Positions 48,192-57,066 of a DNA stretch of 64,000 nt are shown piece by piece (position 1 is the stretch's first letter; each line of letters starts with the position of its first letter). Source of the stretch: Gilliamella apis (GTDB lineage: Bacteria; Pseudomonadota; Gammaproteobacteria; Enterobacterales; Orbaceae); contig NZ_NASD01000011.1 in the NCBI RefSeq assembly GCF_002142155.1, positions 25,117 through 89,116 on the forward strand. Reading direction: 5' to 3'. Below the pieces are notes generated by a model, which saw nothing but the letters and a program-made list of their open reading frames with translations, had not been told where the DNA came from and made no database searches. A program made the translations under genes and the position numbers.

Positions 48192-48545
48192 CTATTTTAA
48201 ATATTCTTGCTCATAGACTCTTGCCTTTTTATCATCAAAGACATGTTCCCAACGCGCAATAACAATTGCTGCTTATGCGTTACCAACAACATTAACAACT
48301 GTTCTACCCATATCTAAAATACGTTCAACACCCATAATATAACCAATGCCTTCAAGTGGAATACCAACACTACCAAGTGTTGCTGATAGAACTAAAATAG
48401 AAGCACCTGGTACTCCATAGGTTGCCATTTTTCAATGATTTTAGGTAATGCTGTTTTTGAACTTGCTGTAGAAAAAGCAATAACTAATTCTTACTTCAAT
48501 ATTTTTAATAAAGTAAAGATATTGAATTTACATAGTTTACAAATC
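48192..48545 (-). pseudogene. decayed partial copy of gltP (3' part)
   Basis: This stretch is nearly identical to the 3' end of the intact gltP at 51900-53222. The first 217 bases from the stop align without gaps; then about 183 bases (52126-52308 of the intact gene) are missing. The deletion joins two near-identical nine-base words, GGTACTCCA and GGTGCTCCA. Beyond it the match continues to about 48545. In-frame stops occur where the intact gene has Leu (NALAAI read as NA*AAI) and Glu (LKEEL read as LK*EL). It cannot be functional. IS3 remnants abut its broken 5' side. Confidence 0.9.
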
Positions 48546-48569
48546 AGAGCTAATTGGTGAATATCTCAT

Positions 48570-49010
48570 TTTTACAAATTCAGTTTAATTGGCTTAAATG
48601 TTGCACCAGAAACAGCATTATCGTAAGAACATCCTCTGTGGCTCAATGAGCGAGTAATACCAAATACATCAAAAACCATCAAATAATTGATTATCAAAAT
48701 TTTTCTCAGTCTGAGTGAAATATTCCTATTGAGGATAATAGTGGTTTAATTTGGCTTAAGGCTTTCATAACATTCTCTGCCGTTTTATATTGCCCAACAC
48801 TCAGCTTGCTTTAGGAGCTCGCATTTTTCCATTAATAACCGTTTATTCTCTTTGAATAGGGCTAGCAACTTATTATCTACGGTTTTGAATGAATCTATTG
48901 TGGTATTGTTATCCACCTTTCTAATGCTAATGCTGATGACGTTAACTCATACTCTAAAACTAATTCGTTTCATGTTTAACCTTGTTGCTAAAGTATTACC
49001 ATCTTTTATT
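48570..49010 (-). mobile_element. remnant of an IS3-family element
   Basis: Minus-strand translation gives SLSHRGCSYDNAVSGATFKPIK near 48600-48662, plainly the end of an IS3-family OrfB. The catalytic Glu of the usual DNAVSEATF is Gly here. Further upstream, 48785-48880, KTVDNKLLALFKENKRLLMEK resembles the leucine-rich end of OrfA. The rest of the transposase core is deleted or scrambled. It is a different IS from the one at the window start, whose OrfB has CLDNAVAENFF. It probably interrupted the duplicated gltP. Confidence 0.7.
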
Positions 49011-49170
49011 TAAAATCATCAGTATAGGTTTGTCTTTCACATCATTTTTTTCGTCGTATTTTCATTTTTCAGAGTAGTTTATCTTATCTCTTAAAAAAGT
49101 TGTACGAATTAGTATAGCCTAAACAACACATTGAACTTACAAACGAATACTAATTTTAAAAGTTAAACAT
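49011..49170. other. uncharacterised spacer upstream side of IS debris
   Basis: I see no open frame, RNA fold or promoter in these AT-rich bases between the IS3 remnant and the acyltransferase terminator. They may be further IS decay. Confidence 0.35.
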
Positions 49171-49202
49171 AAAAAAACAGCCTTTTATTACAGCTGTTTT
49201 AT
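49171..49202 (-). terminator. terminator of the acyltransferase gene
   Basis: Minus-strand arms AAAACAGC and GCTGTTTT pair over eight bp with an 11-base loop, followed by TTT. It is 35 bases past the acyltransferase stop. Confidence 0.75.
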
Positions 49203-49236
49203 AATATTTAAAATAGGTTGTAACCCTAAAAAATAA

Positions 49237-51282
49237 TCACCGTTTTTTTAATCCTAATTTTTCCAAATCCGGAATCATTTTTTTGACGACTACATTTGAT
49301 CCATTTTTATTTAAATGATTGCGATCTAGATAAAGTAATGATTCAGTTGCAACATAACATTTATCTTTATCACATAAATAATCTGATAAATTTATAGATG
49401 ACGCCTTTGGATAATCTAACAACACCTTATCTATAATATTATTATAATCTGAAAGCACACTATTATTTTTATGAATGTTAGCATCAAATGAACATTCATT
49501 CTTTCCTGTTCTCATCATTTTTATAACACATTGATAAGGGTCAAAAGGTAAAGCTGGATTATCCTTAACTAATATAACTTTTTTTCCAGATTCAGTTAGC
49601 ATAGATAAAGATCTTCGCATTCCATTTTCAATGGCAACATCGTGATTATTGAGATTTTTATCATTAATATCGACGACAAAATGAAATGAACAATTCGGAT
49701 GGTGTGCTAAAAAAACAGTAGTTATTTTTTCATTTTTAATAACATAATCATACGCAGAATTTATTAATTCAGTGTTTCTATATCTTACTTTAAATTGAGG
49801 GTCATTTTCATTTGTATCAGACATATTATAAAACGGAAGCGCACAACTTGCAGGAAACACTAACACACCATTTTCTAAATTTCTTCTTAAACCATAATAA
49901 AGATGTCCTGCATGGGAATCTCCTATAACAGCAATAGAATCTAGCTCATCATTCTCATATATATTACATTGATTATCTGTAAATTTAATCCAATTAGGAA
50001 ATTGACTATTACATTTATCACTAGCTCCATCATTTAAAGCCTTAATATTTAAATCAACATAATTTTTATATTGCTCGCTACTATATCTAAAGTTTAAAAA
50101 TTGCGTTTTATATTGTAAATAATACCCACCGCCAATAATTACAAAAGGAATTAAATAATAAGTAAAGAATGAGAATTTGAAACTTCTTCTGTGTTTACGA
50201 CAAGGTCTTTCAACTAAATAAAAACTAAATAATGAAAGCACTATGATTAGAATAATGATCCCTAAATATTGAGTAATAGTTGTTAAGTTATCAACAAATA
50301 AATATAGTTTAGTTAGTACAATGATCGGCCAATGCCAAAGGTATAATGAGTAAGAAATAGTACCAATAAAAACAAGAGGTTTAATTGAAAGCAACTTAGC
50401 AATAACAGTTCGTTTGTCATAGCAAGAAATAACTAAAGCAGTACCAACAGTTGGAATAATGGCCCAAAAACTTGGAAATAATCGTTTTTCAGATAGGAAA
50501 ATAATAGATAATACCATCATCAAAAAGCCAATGATACTTAAACAATTTTTTATAAGTAGATTTGGAGTCTGATTATTATTTGAGCTTGACTGTTGAACTG
50601 ACAAAATGCCAATAATTCCACCAATTAATAATTCACCAGCACGGCCGGTCACAAGCGAATAATAGTTATATTTAGATAAAATTAGCGATTTAGGAGATAA
50701 TTGAGCAAGTGCAAATGAAACTAATGCGACAACTACTAATATAAATAAAATATTATTCCGACTTAGTTTGATTAACTTTGTTTTGGTCTGATATCTAATA
50801 CCTGTTAATAATAATAACACAAAAGGGAAAAAAATATAAAATTGCTCTTCAACAGCTAAACTCCAAGTGTGTAAAATAGGCATTGTCTCAGCAGACTTAT
50901 CCCAATAACCACCAGTATTTTGGGCAAAAAACATATTTTCCCAAAAATAAGTTGTTGACTTTAGACTTTTCAGAAATAACATAAAATCATCTGGCAGTAA
51001 CATGTACCAAGCTACAAAGGCGGTGGTGAACATTACTACAAAAAAAACAGGCAAAATTCGGTTAATTCGACGCTGATAAAATACTTTAAAGCTAAATTGA
51101 TGATTGATAATATCAGTATAAATGATTTTGGTGATGAGATATCCCGATATTACGAAGAAAACATCAACACCAATAAAGCCACCATGAAGCCAATGTGAAT
51201 TTAAATGAAAAACAATAACGGATAAAACAGCAATGGCTCGAAGGCCATCAATATCAGGGCGATATTTCAAAGACATAATCAT
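49237..51282 (-). CDS. OafA/YrhL-type acyltransferase with C-terminal SGNH domain
   Basis: A two-domain membrane protein that probably O-acetylates a surface glycan such as LPS O-antigen. The acyltransferase-3 domain (about 1-370) has about ten helices and the family motifs KYRPDIDGLRAIAVLSVIVFH with the catalytic His, FFVISGYLITKII, RRINRILPVFF and WSLAVEEQFYIFFP. A SGNH hydrolase-like domain follows with the nucleophile in VIGDSHAGHLYY and the Asp/His pair in LYLDRNHLNKNGS. I start it at ATG 51282, just before MSLKYRP; an ATG at 51336 would add an odd hydrophobic leader. No ribosome-binding site is clear for any start. No other glycan genes adjoin it. Confidence 0.85.
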   Translation of the reverse strand: MIMSLKYRPDIDGLRAIAVLSVIVFHLNSHWLHGGFIGVDVFFVISGYLITKIIYTDIINHQFSFKVFYQRRINRILPVFFVVMFTTAFVAWYMLLPDDFMLFLKSLKSTTYFWENMFFAQNTGGYWDKSAETMPILHTWSLAVEEQFYIFFPFVLLLLTGIRYQTKTKLIKLSRNNILFILVVVALVSFALAQLSPKSLILSKYNYYSLVTGRAGELLIGGIIGILSVQQSSSNNNQTPNLLIKNCLSIIGFLMMVLSIIFLSEKRLFPSFWAIIPTVGTALVISCYDKRTVIAKLLSIKPLVFIGTISYSLYLWHWPIIVLTKLYLFVDNLTTITQYLGIIILIIVLSLFSFYLVERPCRKHRRSFKFSFFTYYLIPFVIIGGGYYLQYKTQFLNFRYSSEQYKNYVDLNIKALNDGASDKCNSQFPNWIKFTDNQCNIYENDELDSIAVIGDSHAGHLYYGLRRNLENGVLVFPASCALPFYNMSDTNENDPQFKVRYRNTELINSAYDYVIKNEKITTVFLAHHPNCSFHFVVDINDKNLNNHDVAIENGMRRSLSMLTESGKKVILVKDNPALPFDPYQCVIKMMRTGKNECSFDANIHKNNSVLSDYNNIIDKVLLDYPKASSINLSDYLCDKDKCYVATESLLYLDRNHLNKNGSNVVVKKMIPDLEKLGLKKR

Positions 51283-51336
51283 AATAAATATATTAAAAGT
51301 GATGATGAAATATAGCAGAAAAGTAATATTATGCAT

Positions 51337-51461
51337 ATATTTTTTTAACTACATATAATAACTAATAACGTATTATATTAACTAAAATAAAACACCTAAT
51401 ATCATTAAGTTAATCCATGTTATTTTTCATTTAAGTTCGAAAGTTAGCAGGATTACTATAA
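51337..51461. other. spacer upstream of the acyltransferase gene
   Basis: AT-rich spacer without a recognisable gene. It should hold the acyltransferase promoter, but I cannot pick a clear -35/-10 pair. Confidence 0.35.
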
Positions 51462-51701
51462 AGTCATCTTCCTATCGAACGTCAGGATTTAGCGTTACAA
51501 AAAAAGAAAAATAGCGAAATACACGTAGAGTTTTTAACTTCGACAAAGCTTACTTTAGAACTCTATCAGTTATCAGATTCTATTTATAGCAATTTATCTT
51601 AATCTCGCAATTTTATTGAGTATTTTGTATTGGAAGTAAATGATATTGACAAAAGATCAATAAAATAAGAATACTTGGCTATAAAATTAATAAAGGACTA
51701 A
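51462..51701 (+). pseudogene. degraded plus-strand coding remnant
   Basis: One reading frame gives SHLPIERQDLALQKKKNSEI, then HVEFLTSTKLTLELYQLSDSI and YSNLS, a TAA, then SRNFIEYFVLEVNDIDKRSIK, a second TAA and EYLAIKLIKD. The frame does not shift over 240 bases and each piece has protein-like composition, so this looks like a small gene killed by two stops. I do not recognise the family. No start or ribosome-binding site is clear. It lies between the acyltransferase gene and gltP. Confidence 0.4.
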
Positions 51702-51830
51702 TTTATAATAAAAGAAAGTATGTGAAGTAAGCTTCTTTTTTATTAGTCGTCTTAATGATGAGCGAGTTGAATTTGATATGACAACATATTTCTAATCATT
51801 ATCACAATAAGTAATTAATAAATAATAAAT

Positions 51831-51862
51831 AAAAAACTACCTGTAATTAACGGTAGTTTTTT
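51831..51862 (-). terminator. terminator of gltP
   Basis: Arms AAAAAACTACC and GGTAGTTTTTT pair over 11 bp with a 10-base loop. T-runs on both strands make it bidirectional. It is 38 bases past the gltP stop. Confidence 0.85.
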
Positions 51863-51899
51863 ATTTGAGAAAATAAGATAAAATGAGATTGCAGTAGAA

Positions 51900-53222
51900 T
51901 TATTTTAAATATTCTTGTTCATAGGCTCTTGCCTTTTTATCATCAAAGACATGTTCCCAACGCGCAATAACAATTGCCGCTAATGCGTTACCAACAACAT
52001 TAACAACTGTTCTACCCATATCTAAAATACGTTCAACACCCATAATATAACCGATACCTTCAAGTGGAATACCAACACTACCAAGTGTTGCTGATAATAC
52101 TAAAATAGAAGCGCCTGGTACTCCAGCAATTCCTTTTGAAGCAATCATTAATGTTATTACAATGATTATTTGATCTAAGATACTTAAATCCATACCAAAT
52201 AACTGTGCTAAGAAGATAACCGTGATACTTTGGTATAATGTCGAACCATCAAGATTGAATGAATATCCAGTAGGAATAACAAAGCTTGTGATCGCTTTTG
52301 GTGCTCCATAGGCCTCCATCTTTTCAATGATTTTTGGTAATGCTGTTTCTGAACTTGCTGTAGAAAAAGCAATAACTAATTCTTCCTTCAATATTTTTAA
52401 TAAAGTAAAAATATTGAATTTACATAGTTTACAAACTGCACCTAATACCACTAATGTAAAAATGATCATTGCGGAATACACAGTTAGAATCAGTTTTAAT
52501 AGCGGTAGTAAAGAAGCAAAACCATATTTAGCAACAGTTACGGTAATTAATGCAAATACACCAATTGGCGCATAACGCATAATCATGTTGGTCACTTTAA
52601 ACATAGTATCTGAAACTACTTTCAAAAAGAACACAAATGGTTCGCGTTGTTTATCTGGTAAAGACATTAAACCTAAACCAAAAAATACACAGAAGAAAAT
52701 AACCGGTAAAACTGCGCCATCCGTCATTGCTTTAAATATATTTGCTGGAATCATGTCTAAAATCATGACAATCAAACCGTGAGGTTTGCCACTTAACTCT
52801 TCGGCTGCTTTAGTATATTTACTAATATCAGTTGTGGCTAAAGTTGAAGAGTCAATACCAGCACCGGGTGCAAAAACATTACCCCATAAAAGACCTAATA
52901 AAATAGCAATTGTTGTAATGATTTCGAAATAAAGAATGGTTTTAAATCCTAGTGTTCCTAAACGTTTAGATCCACCAATTCCAGCAATACCTAATGTCAG
53001 TGTACTAAGTATAATTGGTAGAACTATCATCTTAATTAAACGAATAAAAATATCACCTGCTGGTTGGAAAATATTAACAATTGAAAATTGGTAATATGAA
53101 TGTAACGCATGATTAGGATCTGCTAGTTCATATAGAAAAGCACCAACAGCTACACCTAAAATCAAGGCAATTAATATTTGCCATGCAAGATTAGTTAAGA
53201 TTTTTTTTATTAAGAAAGACAT
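51900..53222 (-). CDS. gltP: glutamate/aspartate:proton symporter
   Basis: GltP is an inner-membrane DAACS carrier for glutamate and aspartate. The 440 residues match E. coli GltP (437): SLAWQILIALILGVAVGAFL-type start, PAGDIFIRLIKMIVLPIILSTL, the serine-rich reentrant loop AFSTASSETALPKIIEKMEAYG, the substrate site FVIPTGYSFNLDGSTLYQS, and ASKGIAGVPGASILVLSATLG. Asp and Arg residues near GVERILDMGRTVVNVVGNA complete the site. A 3' fragment of the same gene lies at 48192-48545. A terminator separates it from gyrA upstream. Confidence 0.95.
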   Translation of the reverse strand: MSFLIKKILTNLAWQILIALILGVAVGAFLYELADPNHALHSYYQFSIVNIFQPAGDIFIRLIKMIVLPIILSTLTLGIAGIGGSKRLGTLGFKTILYFEIITTIAILLGLLWGNVFAPGAGIDSSTLATTDISKYTKAAEELSGKPHGLIVMILDMIPANIFKAMTDGAVLPVIFFCVFFGLGLMSLPDKQREPFVFFLKVVSDTMFKVTNMIMRYAPIGVFALITVTVAKYGFASLLPLLKLILTVYSAMIIFTLVVLGAVCKLCKFNIFTLLKILKEELVIAFSTASSETALPKIIEKMEAYGAPKAITSFVIPTGYSFNLDGSTLYQSITVIFLAQLFGMDLSILDQIIIVITLMIASKGIAGVPGASILVLSATLGSVGIPLEGIGYIMGVERILDMGRTVVNVVGNALAAIVIARWEHVFDDKKARAYEQEYLK

Positions 53223-53255
53223 GTAATTCTATTCCTTTTCACTATTTTCGAAAAT

Positions 53256-53290
53256 AAAAAAGGATTAGTCTGTGTGGCTAATCCTTTTTT
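53256..53290 (-). terminator. terminator of gyrA
   Basis: Arms AAAAAAGGATTAG and CTAATCCTTTTTT pair perfectly over 13 bp with a nine-base loop. It begins 11 bases past the gyrA stop and should efficiently block read-through into gltP. Confidence 0.9.
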
Positions 53291-53300
53291 ATAATTAAAA

Positions 53301-55994
53301 TTATTGTTCGGATTCTTGGTTTGAATCATTACTATCCTCACTCTGTGGCGATAGTTCCGATTCAACATCATCCTCTGTTTCAGCAATTCTTTGTAATCCA
53401 ACAACTTTCTCATTTTCAGCTGTTCGGATCAACGTAACCCCTTGCGTGTTTCGTCCAACAACACTGACTTCTGATACTCGAGTTCGTACTAAAGTTCCAG
53501 CATCAGTAATTAGCATGATTTGGTCGGTTTCTTCAACCTGCACTGCACCAACTACAGCACCATTTCGTTCACTCACTTTAATAGAGATTACGCCTTTCGT
53601 TGCTCTTGATTTAGTTGGATATAACTCTTGTTCAGTACGTTTACCATAACCATTTTGAGTTGCTGTTAAAATTGTACCATTACCACGAGGGACGATAAGT
53701 GATACAACTTTATCATCGCCTTCTAATTTAATACCTCGAACACCTGTTGCTGTTCTACCCATACAACGGACTTTATTGGCAGGGAATCGTACAACTTTAC
53801 CATTAGCTGAGAATAACATAATGTCTTCAGTATTGGAAATTTGTGAGACTTCATCACCATCGTCAAGCTCATCAATAATAGCATCATCATTGAGTTCTTC
53901 ATCATCAACAATATCTGCTGTTTCGTTACTGGTTAAATCAACGCCAATTAACTCATCATCATCACGTAAGTTAATGGCAATAATGCCACCACTTCTCGGA
54001 CGACTAAATTCAATTAATGAAGTTTTCTTAACCGTACCTTGAGCTGTCGCCATAAACACACAATGCTCATCATCAAATTCACGAACAGGTAGAATCGCGG
54101 TAATACGTTCATCTGCTTCCAATGGTAATAAATTAATAATTGGACGACCACGTGAGCCTCGACTGGCCTCAGGTAATTGATAAACTTTCATCCAATATAA
54201 TCTGCCACGACTTGAGAAACAAAGAATCGTGTCATGAGTATTTGCAACCAATAATTTTTCGACAAAATCTTCTTCTTTAATTTTCGTTGCCGATTTACCC
54301 TTACCGCCTCGGCGCTGAGCTTCATAATCGGATAACGGTTGGTATTTTACATAACCTTGATGAGAAAGCGTAACTACAACATCTTCTTGAGCAATAAGAT
54401 CCTCAATATTGATATCGGCACTACTTGCTGTAATTTCAGTTCGTCTTGCATCTTGGAATTGATCTCGAACAGCTTCAAGCTCTTCGCGAATAACTTCCAT
54501 TAATCTTTCTGGACTCGCTAGAATATGTAATAAACCAGCAATTTGAACTAATAGTTCTTTATATTCATCAAGAATTTTTTCATGTTCAAGACCAGTTAAG
54601 CGATGTAAACGAAGATCTAAGATAGCTTGAGCCTGAGCTTCAGAAAGATAATAATGGCCATCACGAATACCAAACTCAGGCGCTAAATCTTCTGGACGAG
54701 CGGCATCATTACCCGCTTTTTCAAGCATTGCCGCAACATTACCAAGCTGCCAAGCTTGCGATAGTAATTTAGCTTTCGCTTCAGAAGGAGTTGCCGCAGC
54801 ACGAATTAATTCAATAACAGGATCGATATTAGCCAATGCTATCGCTAAACCTTCCAACACATGTGCTCGTTCACGAGCTTTGCGAAGTTCATAGATAGTT
54901 CGACGCGTTACGACTTCACGGCGGTGAAGAACAAACGCTTCGATCATTTCTCGTAAGTTTAATAGTTTCGGTTGACCTTTATGTAAGGCAACCATATTAA
55001 TCCCGAAAGAAACCTGTAGTTGAGTTAATGAGAAAAGATTATTTAAAACGACTTCGCCAACAGCATCACGTTTGATTTCAATAACAATGCGCATACCATC
55101 TTTATCTGATTCATCACGCAATGCTGAAATACCTTCAACTTTTTTGTCTTTAACTAGCTCAGCTATTTTTTCGATCAGTTTTTTCTTATTAACTTGATAA
55201 GGGATCTCATTAACAATGATCGTTTCACGACCACTATGATCATCTACTTCAATGGTCGCCTTTGAACGAATATAAATAATACCACGGCCAGTTCGATAAG
55301 CATTTTCAATACCTTTACGGCCATTAATTAAAGCAGCAGTAGGGAAATCTGGACCATGAATATATTCCATTAATCCATCAACAGAAATATTTTCATCCTC
55401 AATAAATGCTAAGCAACCATTGATAACTTCTGCTAGATTATGAGGAGGAATATTGGTTGCCATACCAACAGCAATACCTGACGAACCATTAATTAATAAA
55501 TTAGGAATGCGAGTTGGCAACACGTCTGGAATCATTTCTGATCCATCGTAGTTTGGTGAAAAATCTACTGTTTCTTTATCTAAATCAGTTAATAATGCAC
55601 CAGCAAACTTTTGCATACGAATTTCGGTATAACGCATTGCTGCTGCCGAGTCACCATCGACAGAACCAAAGTTACCTTGGCCATCAACAAGCATATAACG
55701 TAATGAAAATGGTTGTGCCATACGAACAATAGTATCATAAACAGCAGAATCACCATGTGGATGATATTTACCGATTACGTCCCCAACAACACGAGCAGAT
55801 TTTCGGTAAGGTTTATTCCAGTCGTATCCAGCTTCATGCATAGCGAATAAAACCCGTCTATGAACAGGTTTGAGTCCGTCGCGGACATCAGGTAAAGCTC
55901 GCCCGACAATAACAGACATCGCATAATCAAGATAAGAGGATTTTAATTCGTCTTCAATATTGACGGGGGTTATTTCTTTGGCTAGTTCGGTCAT
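53301..55994 (-). CDS. gyrA: DNA gyrase subunit A
   Basis: GyrA carries the DNA breakage-reunion activity of gyrase. The 897 residues (E. coli 875) keep E. coli numbering at the N-terminus. The catalytic Tyr is residue 122 (AAAMRYTE), and the quinolone-determining region reads [12 protein letters not shown] with Ser83 and Asp87, the unmutated pair. The GyrA box QRRGGKG is in the C-terminal pinwheel domain, and the protein ends in a long acidic tail rich in Glu, Asp and Ser ([15 protein letters not shown]). An extended -10 promoter lies upstream. Confidence 0.97.
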   Translation of the reverse strand: MTELAKEITPVNIEDELKSSYLDYAMSVIVGRALPDVRDGLKPVHRRVLFAMHEAGYDWNKPYRKSARVVGDVIGKYHPHGDSAVYDTIVRMAQPFSLRYMLVDGQGNFGSVDGDSAAAMRYTEIRMQKFAGALLTDLDKETVDFSPNYDGSEMIPDVLPTRIPNLLINGSSGIAVGMATNIPPHNLAEVINGCLAFIEDENISVDGLMEYIHGPDFPTAALINGRKGIENAYRTGRGIIYIRSKATIEVDDHSGRETIIVNEIPYQVNKKKLIEKIAELVKDKKVEGISALRDESDKDGMRIVIEIKRDAVGEVVLNNLFSLTQLQVSFGINMVALHKGQPKLLNLREMIEAFVLHRREVVTRRTIYELRKARERAHVLEGLAIALANIDPVIELIRAAATPSEAKAKLLSQAWQLGNVAAMLEKAGNDAARPEDLAPEFGIRDGHYYLSEAQAQAILDLRLHRLTGLEHEKILDEYKELLVQIAGLLHILASPERLMEVIREELEAVRDQFQDARRTEITASSADINIEDLIAQEDVVVTLSHQGYVKYQPLSDYEAQRRGGKGKSATKIKEEDFVEKLLVANTHDTILCFSSRGRLYWMKVYQLPEASRGSRGRPIINLLPLEADERITAILPVREFDDEHCVFMATAQGTVKKTSLIEFSRPRSGGIIAINLRDDDELIGVDLTSNETADIVDDEELNDDAIIDELDDGDEVSQISNTEDIMLFSANGKVVRFPANKVRCMGRTATGVRGIKLEGDDKVVSLIVPRGNGTILTATQNGYGKRTEQELYPTKSRATKGVISIKVSERNGAVVGAVQVEETDQIMLITDAGTLVRTRVSEVSVVGRNTQGVTLIRTAENEKVVGLQRIAETEDDVESELSPQSEDSNDSNQESEQ

Positions 55995-56038
55995 AACACC
56001 AGGTTCTCTTATTAACTTAAATCTTAAAATAGTTCATA

Positions 56039-56047
56039 ATTATAGCA
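56039..56047 (-). promoter_or_regulatory. extended -10 promoter of gyrA
   Basis: Minus-strand TGCTATAAT is a perfect TGnTATAAT extended -10. No good -35 is evident 17 bases upstream, as is common for this class. The leader would be about 40 bases. Confidence 0.6.
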
Positions 56048-56090
56048 TAAAATCGCTATTAATGCAGAACAAAACTGTTTTTATTTCAAC

Positions 56091-56696
56091 TTATTCTGCA
56101 TGAATAAACAATGTATTTTCAATTAATTGGCTTAAACAGTTTAAAATCATTGCATGCATTTCATAGGCCATCACCTTTTTGTAAGATGGAATTCTAATTT
56201 CAATATCATTTTGCCCAAGTAATCCGATCACTTCTCCACCATCAAATGCAGTTAAGGCAACAATTTTCATATCTTTAATTACGGATTCTTGAACAGCACG
56301 AATAATCGAACGGCTATTACCTTCACAAGTTGAAATAACTAAGATATCACCTTGTTGCCCTAAAGCTTGAATTTGTCGAGCATAGATTTCTTCGTGATTA
56401 GATATCGCACTTAACAATACATTATCAGATACTAATGCAATAGCCGGAATACTTGGTCTTTCAATATCAAGACTGGTAATTAACCGAGAGGTAAAACTTT
56501 GTATATTTGCGGCAGCTGAGCCATTACCACATCCCATAATTTTATTACCATTAAGTAATCCTTCAACGATAATATTAGCAGCTTTTTCAATTGAAGAGCC
56601 TAGAGATTCGGCCATAACAATTTGAGTTTGAATACTTTCAGTAAAATAATTTTTTATTAAATCTTGCACGTTTTTCACCTGACCATTAAAACGCAT
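56091..56696 (-). CDS. diaA: DnaA initiator-associating protein DiaA
   Basis: DiaA is a tetrameric SIS-domain protein that stimulates DnaA assembly at oriC. The 201 residues follow E. coli DiaA (196): ESIQTQIVMAESLGSSIEKAA, IMGCGNGSAAANIQSFTSRLI with the SIS sugar-phosphate-like loop, ALVSDNVLLSAISNHEEIYARQI and ALTAFDGGEVIGLL. Its start overlaps the end of yraN by 11 bases, and the order lpoA-yraN-diaA is that of E. coli. Confidence 0.93.
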   Translation of the reverse strand: MRFNGQVKNVQDLIKNYFTESIQTQIVMAESLGSSIEKAANIIVEGLLNGNKIMGCGNGSAAANIQSFTSRLITSLDIERPSIPAIALVSDNVLLSAISNHEEIYARQIQALGQQGDILVISTCEGNSRSIIRAVQESVIKDMKIVALTAFDGGEVIGLLGQNDIEIRIPSYKKVMAYEMHAMILNCLSQLIENTLFIHAE

Positions 56697-57066
56697 TAAT
56701 TATCCATTTTTGACTTTTTCCCGTTATGGCAAAAACATCAAACCTAAACTCTGTATCTTCAATATTTAATTTATTTTTTAACATCCAATGTTGAGCAGCC
56801 TGTTTAATTCTGTTTTGTTTAGTGAGCGAAATAGTCATTTCAGCCTCGCCAAAATTAGCATTTTTTCGATATCTAACTTCAACAAAAACAAGACAACTCT
56901 TATCTCGCATGACTAAATCAATTTCACCGATTCGATATAAGCTATTTTGATCAAGTAACACAAGTCCTTGATTGGCTAAAAATTGGCAAGCAATATGTTC
57001 ATAATGCTTGCCGATATCTTTAGTTTTCGTTCTGTTCCGAGGACGATTGGGATGTAACATAGGCAT
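56686..57066 (-). CDS. yraN: UPF0102 family protein YraN
   Basis: A small protein with a predicted endonuclease-like fold. GKHYEHIACQFLANQGLVLL is followed by GEIDLVMRDKSCLVFVEVRYRK, in which Glu, Asp and E-x-[KR]-like residues recall PD-(D/E)XK nucleases, then FRFDVFAI-type strand near the end. Its role is unknown. I use ATG 57066; a TTG at 57081 and an ATG at 57060 are alternatives. Any of these overlaps the lpoA coding region by about 40 to 60 bases, so translation is coupled. Confidence 0.85.
   Translation of the reverse strand: MPMLHPNRPRNRTKTKDIGKHYEHIACQFLANQGLVLLDQNSLYRIGEIDLVMRDKSCLVFVEVRYRKNANFGEAEMTISLTKQNRIKQAAQHWMLKNKLNIEDTEFRFDVFAITGKSQKWIINAF

Noticed and set aside
54000..55900. 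Open frames on the plus strand within gyrA
   Set aside because: They are shadows of the gyrA coding frame: no ribosome-binding sites, low-complexity or atypical composition, and full overlap with a highly conserved gene.
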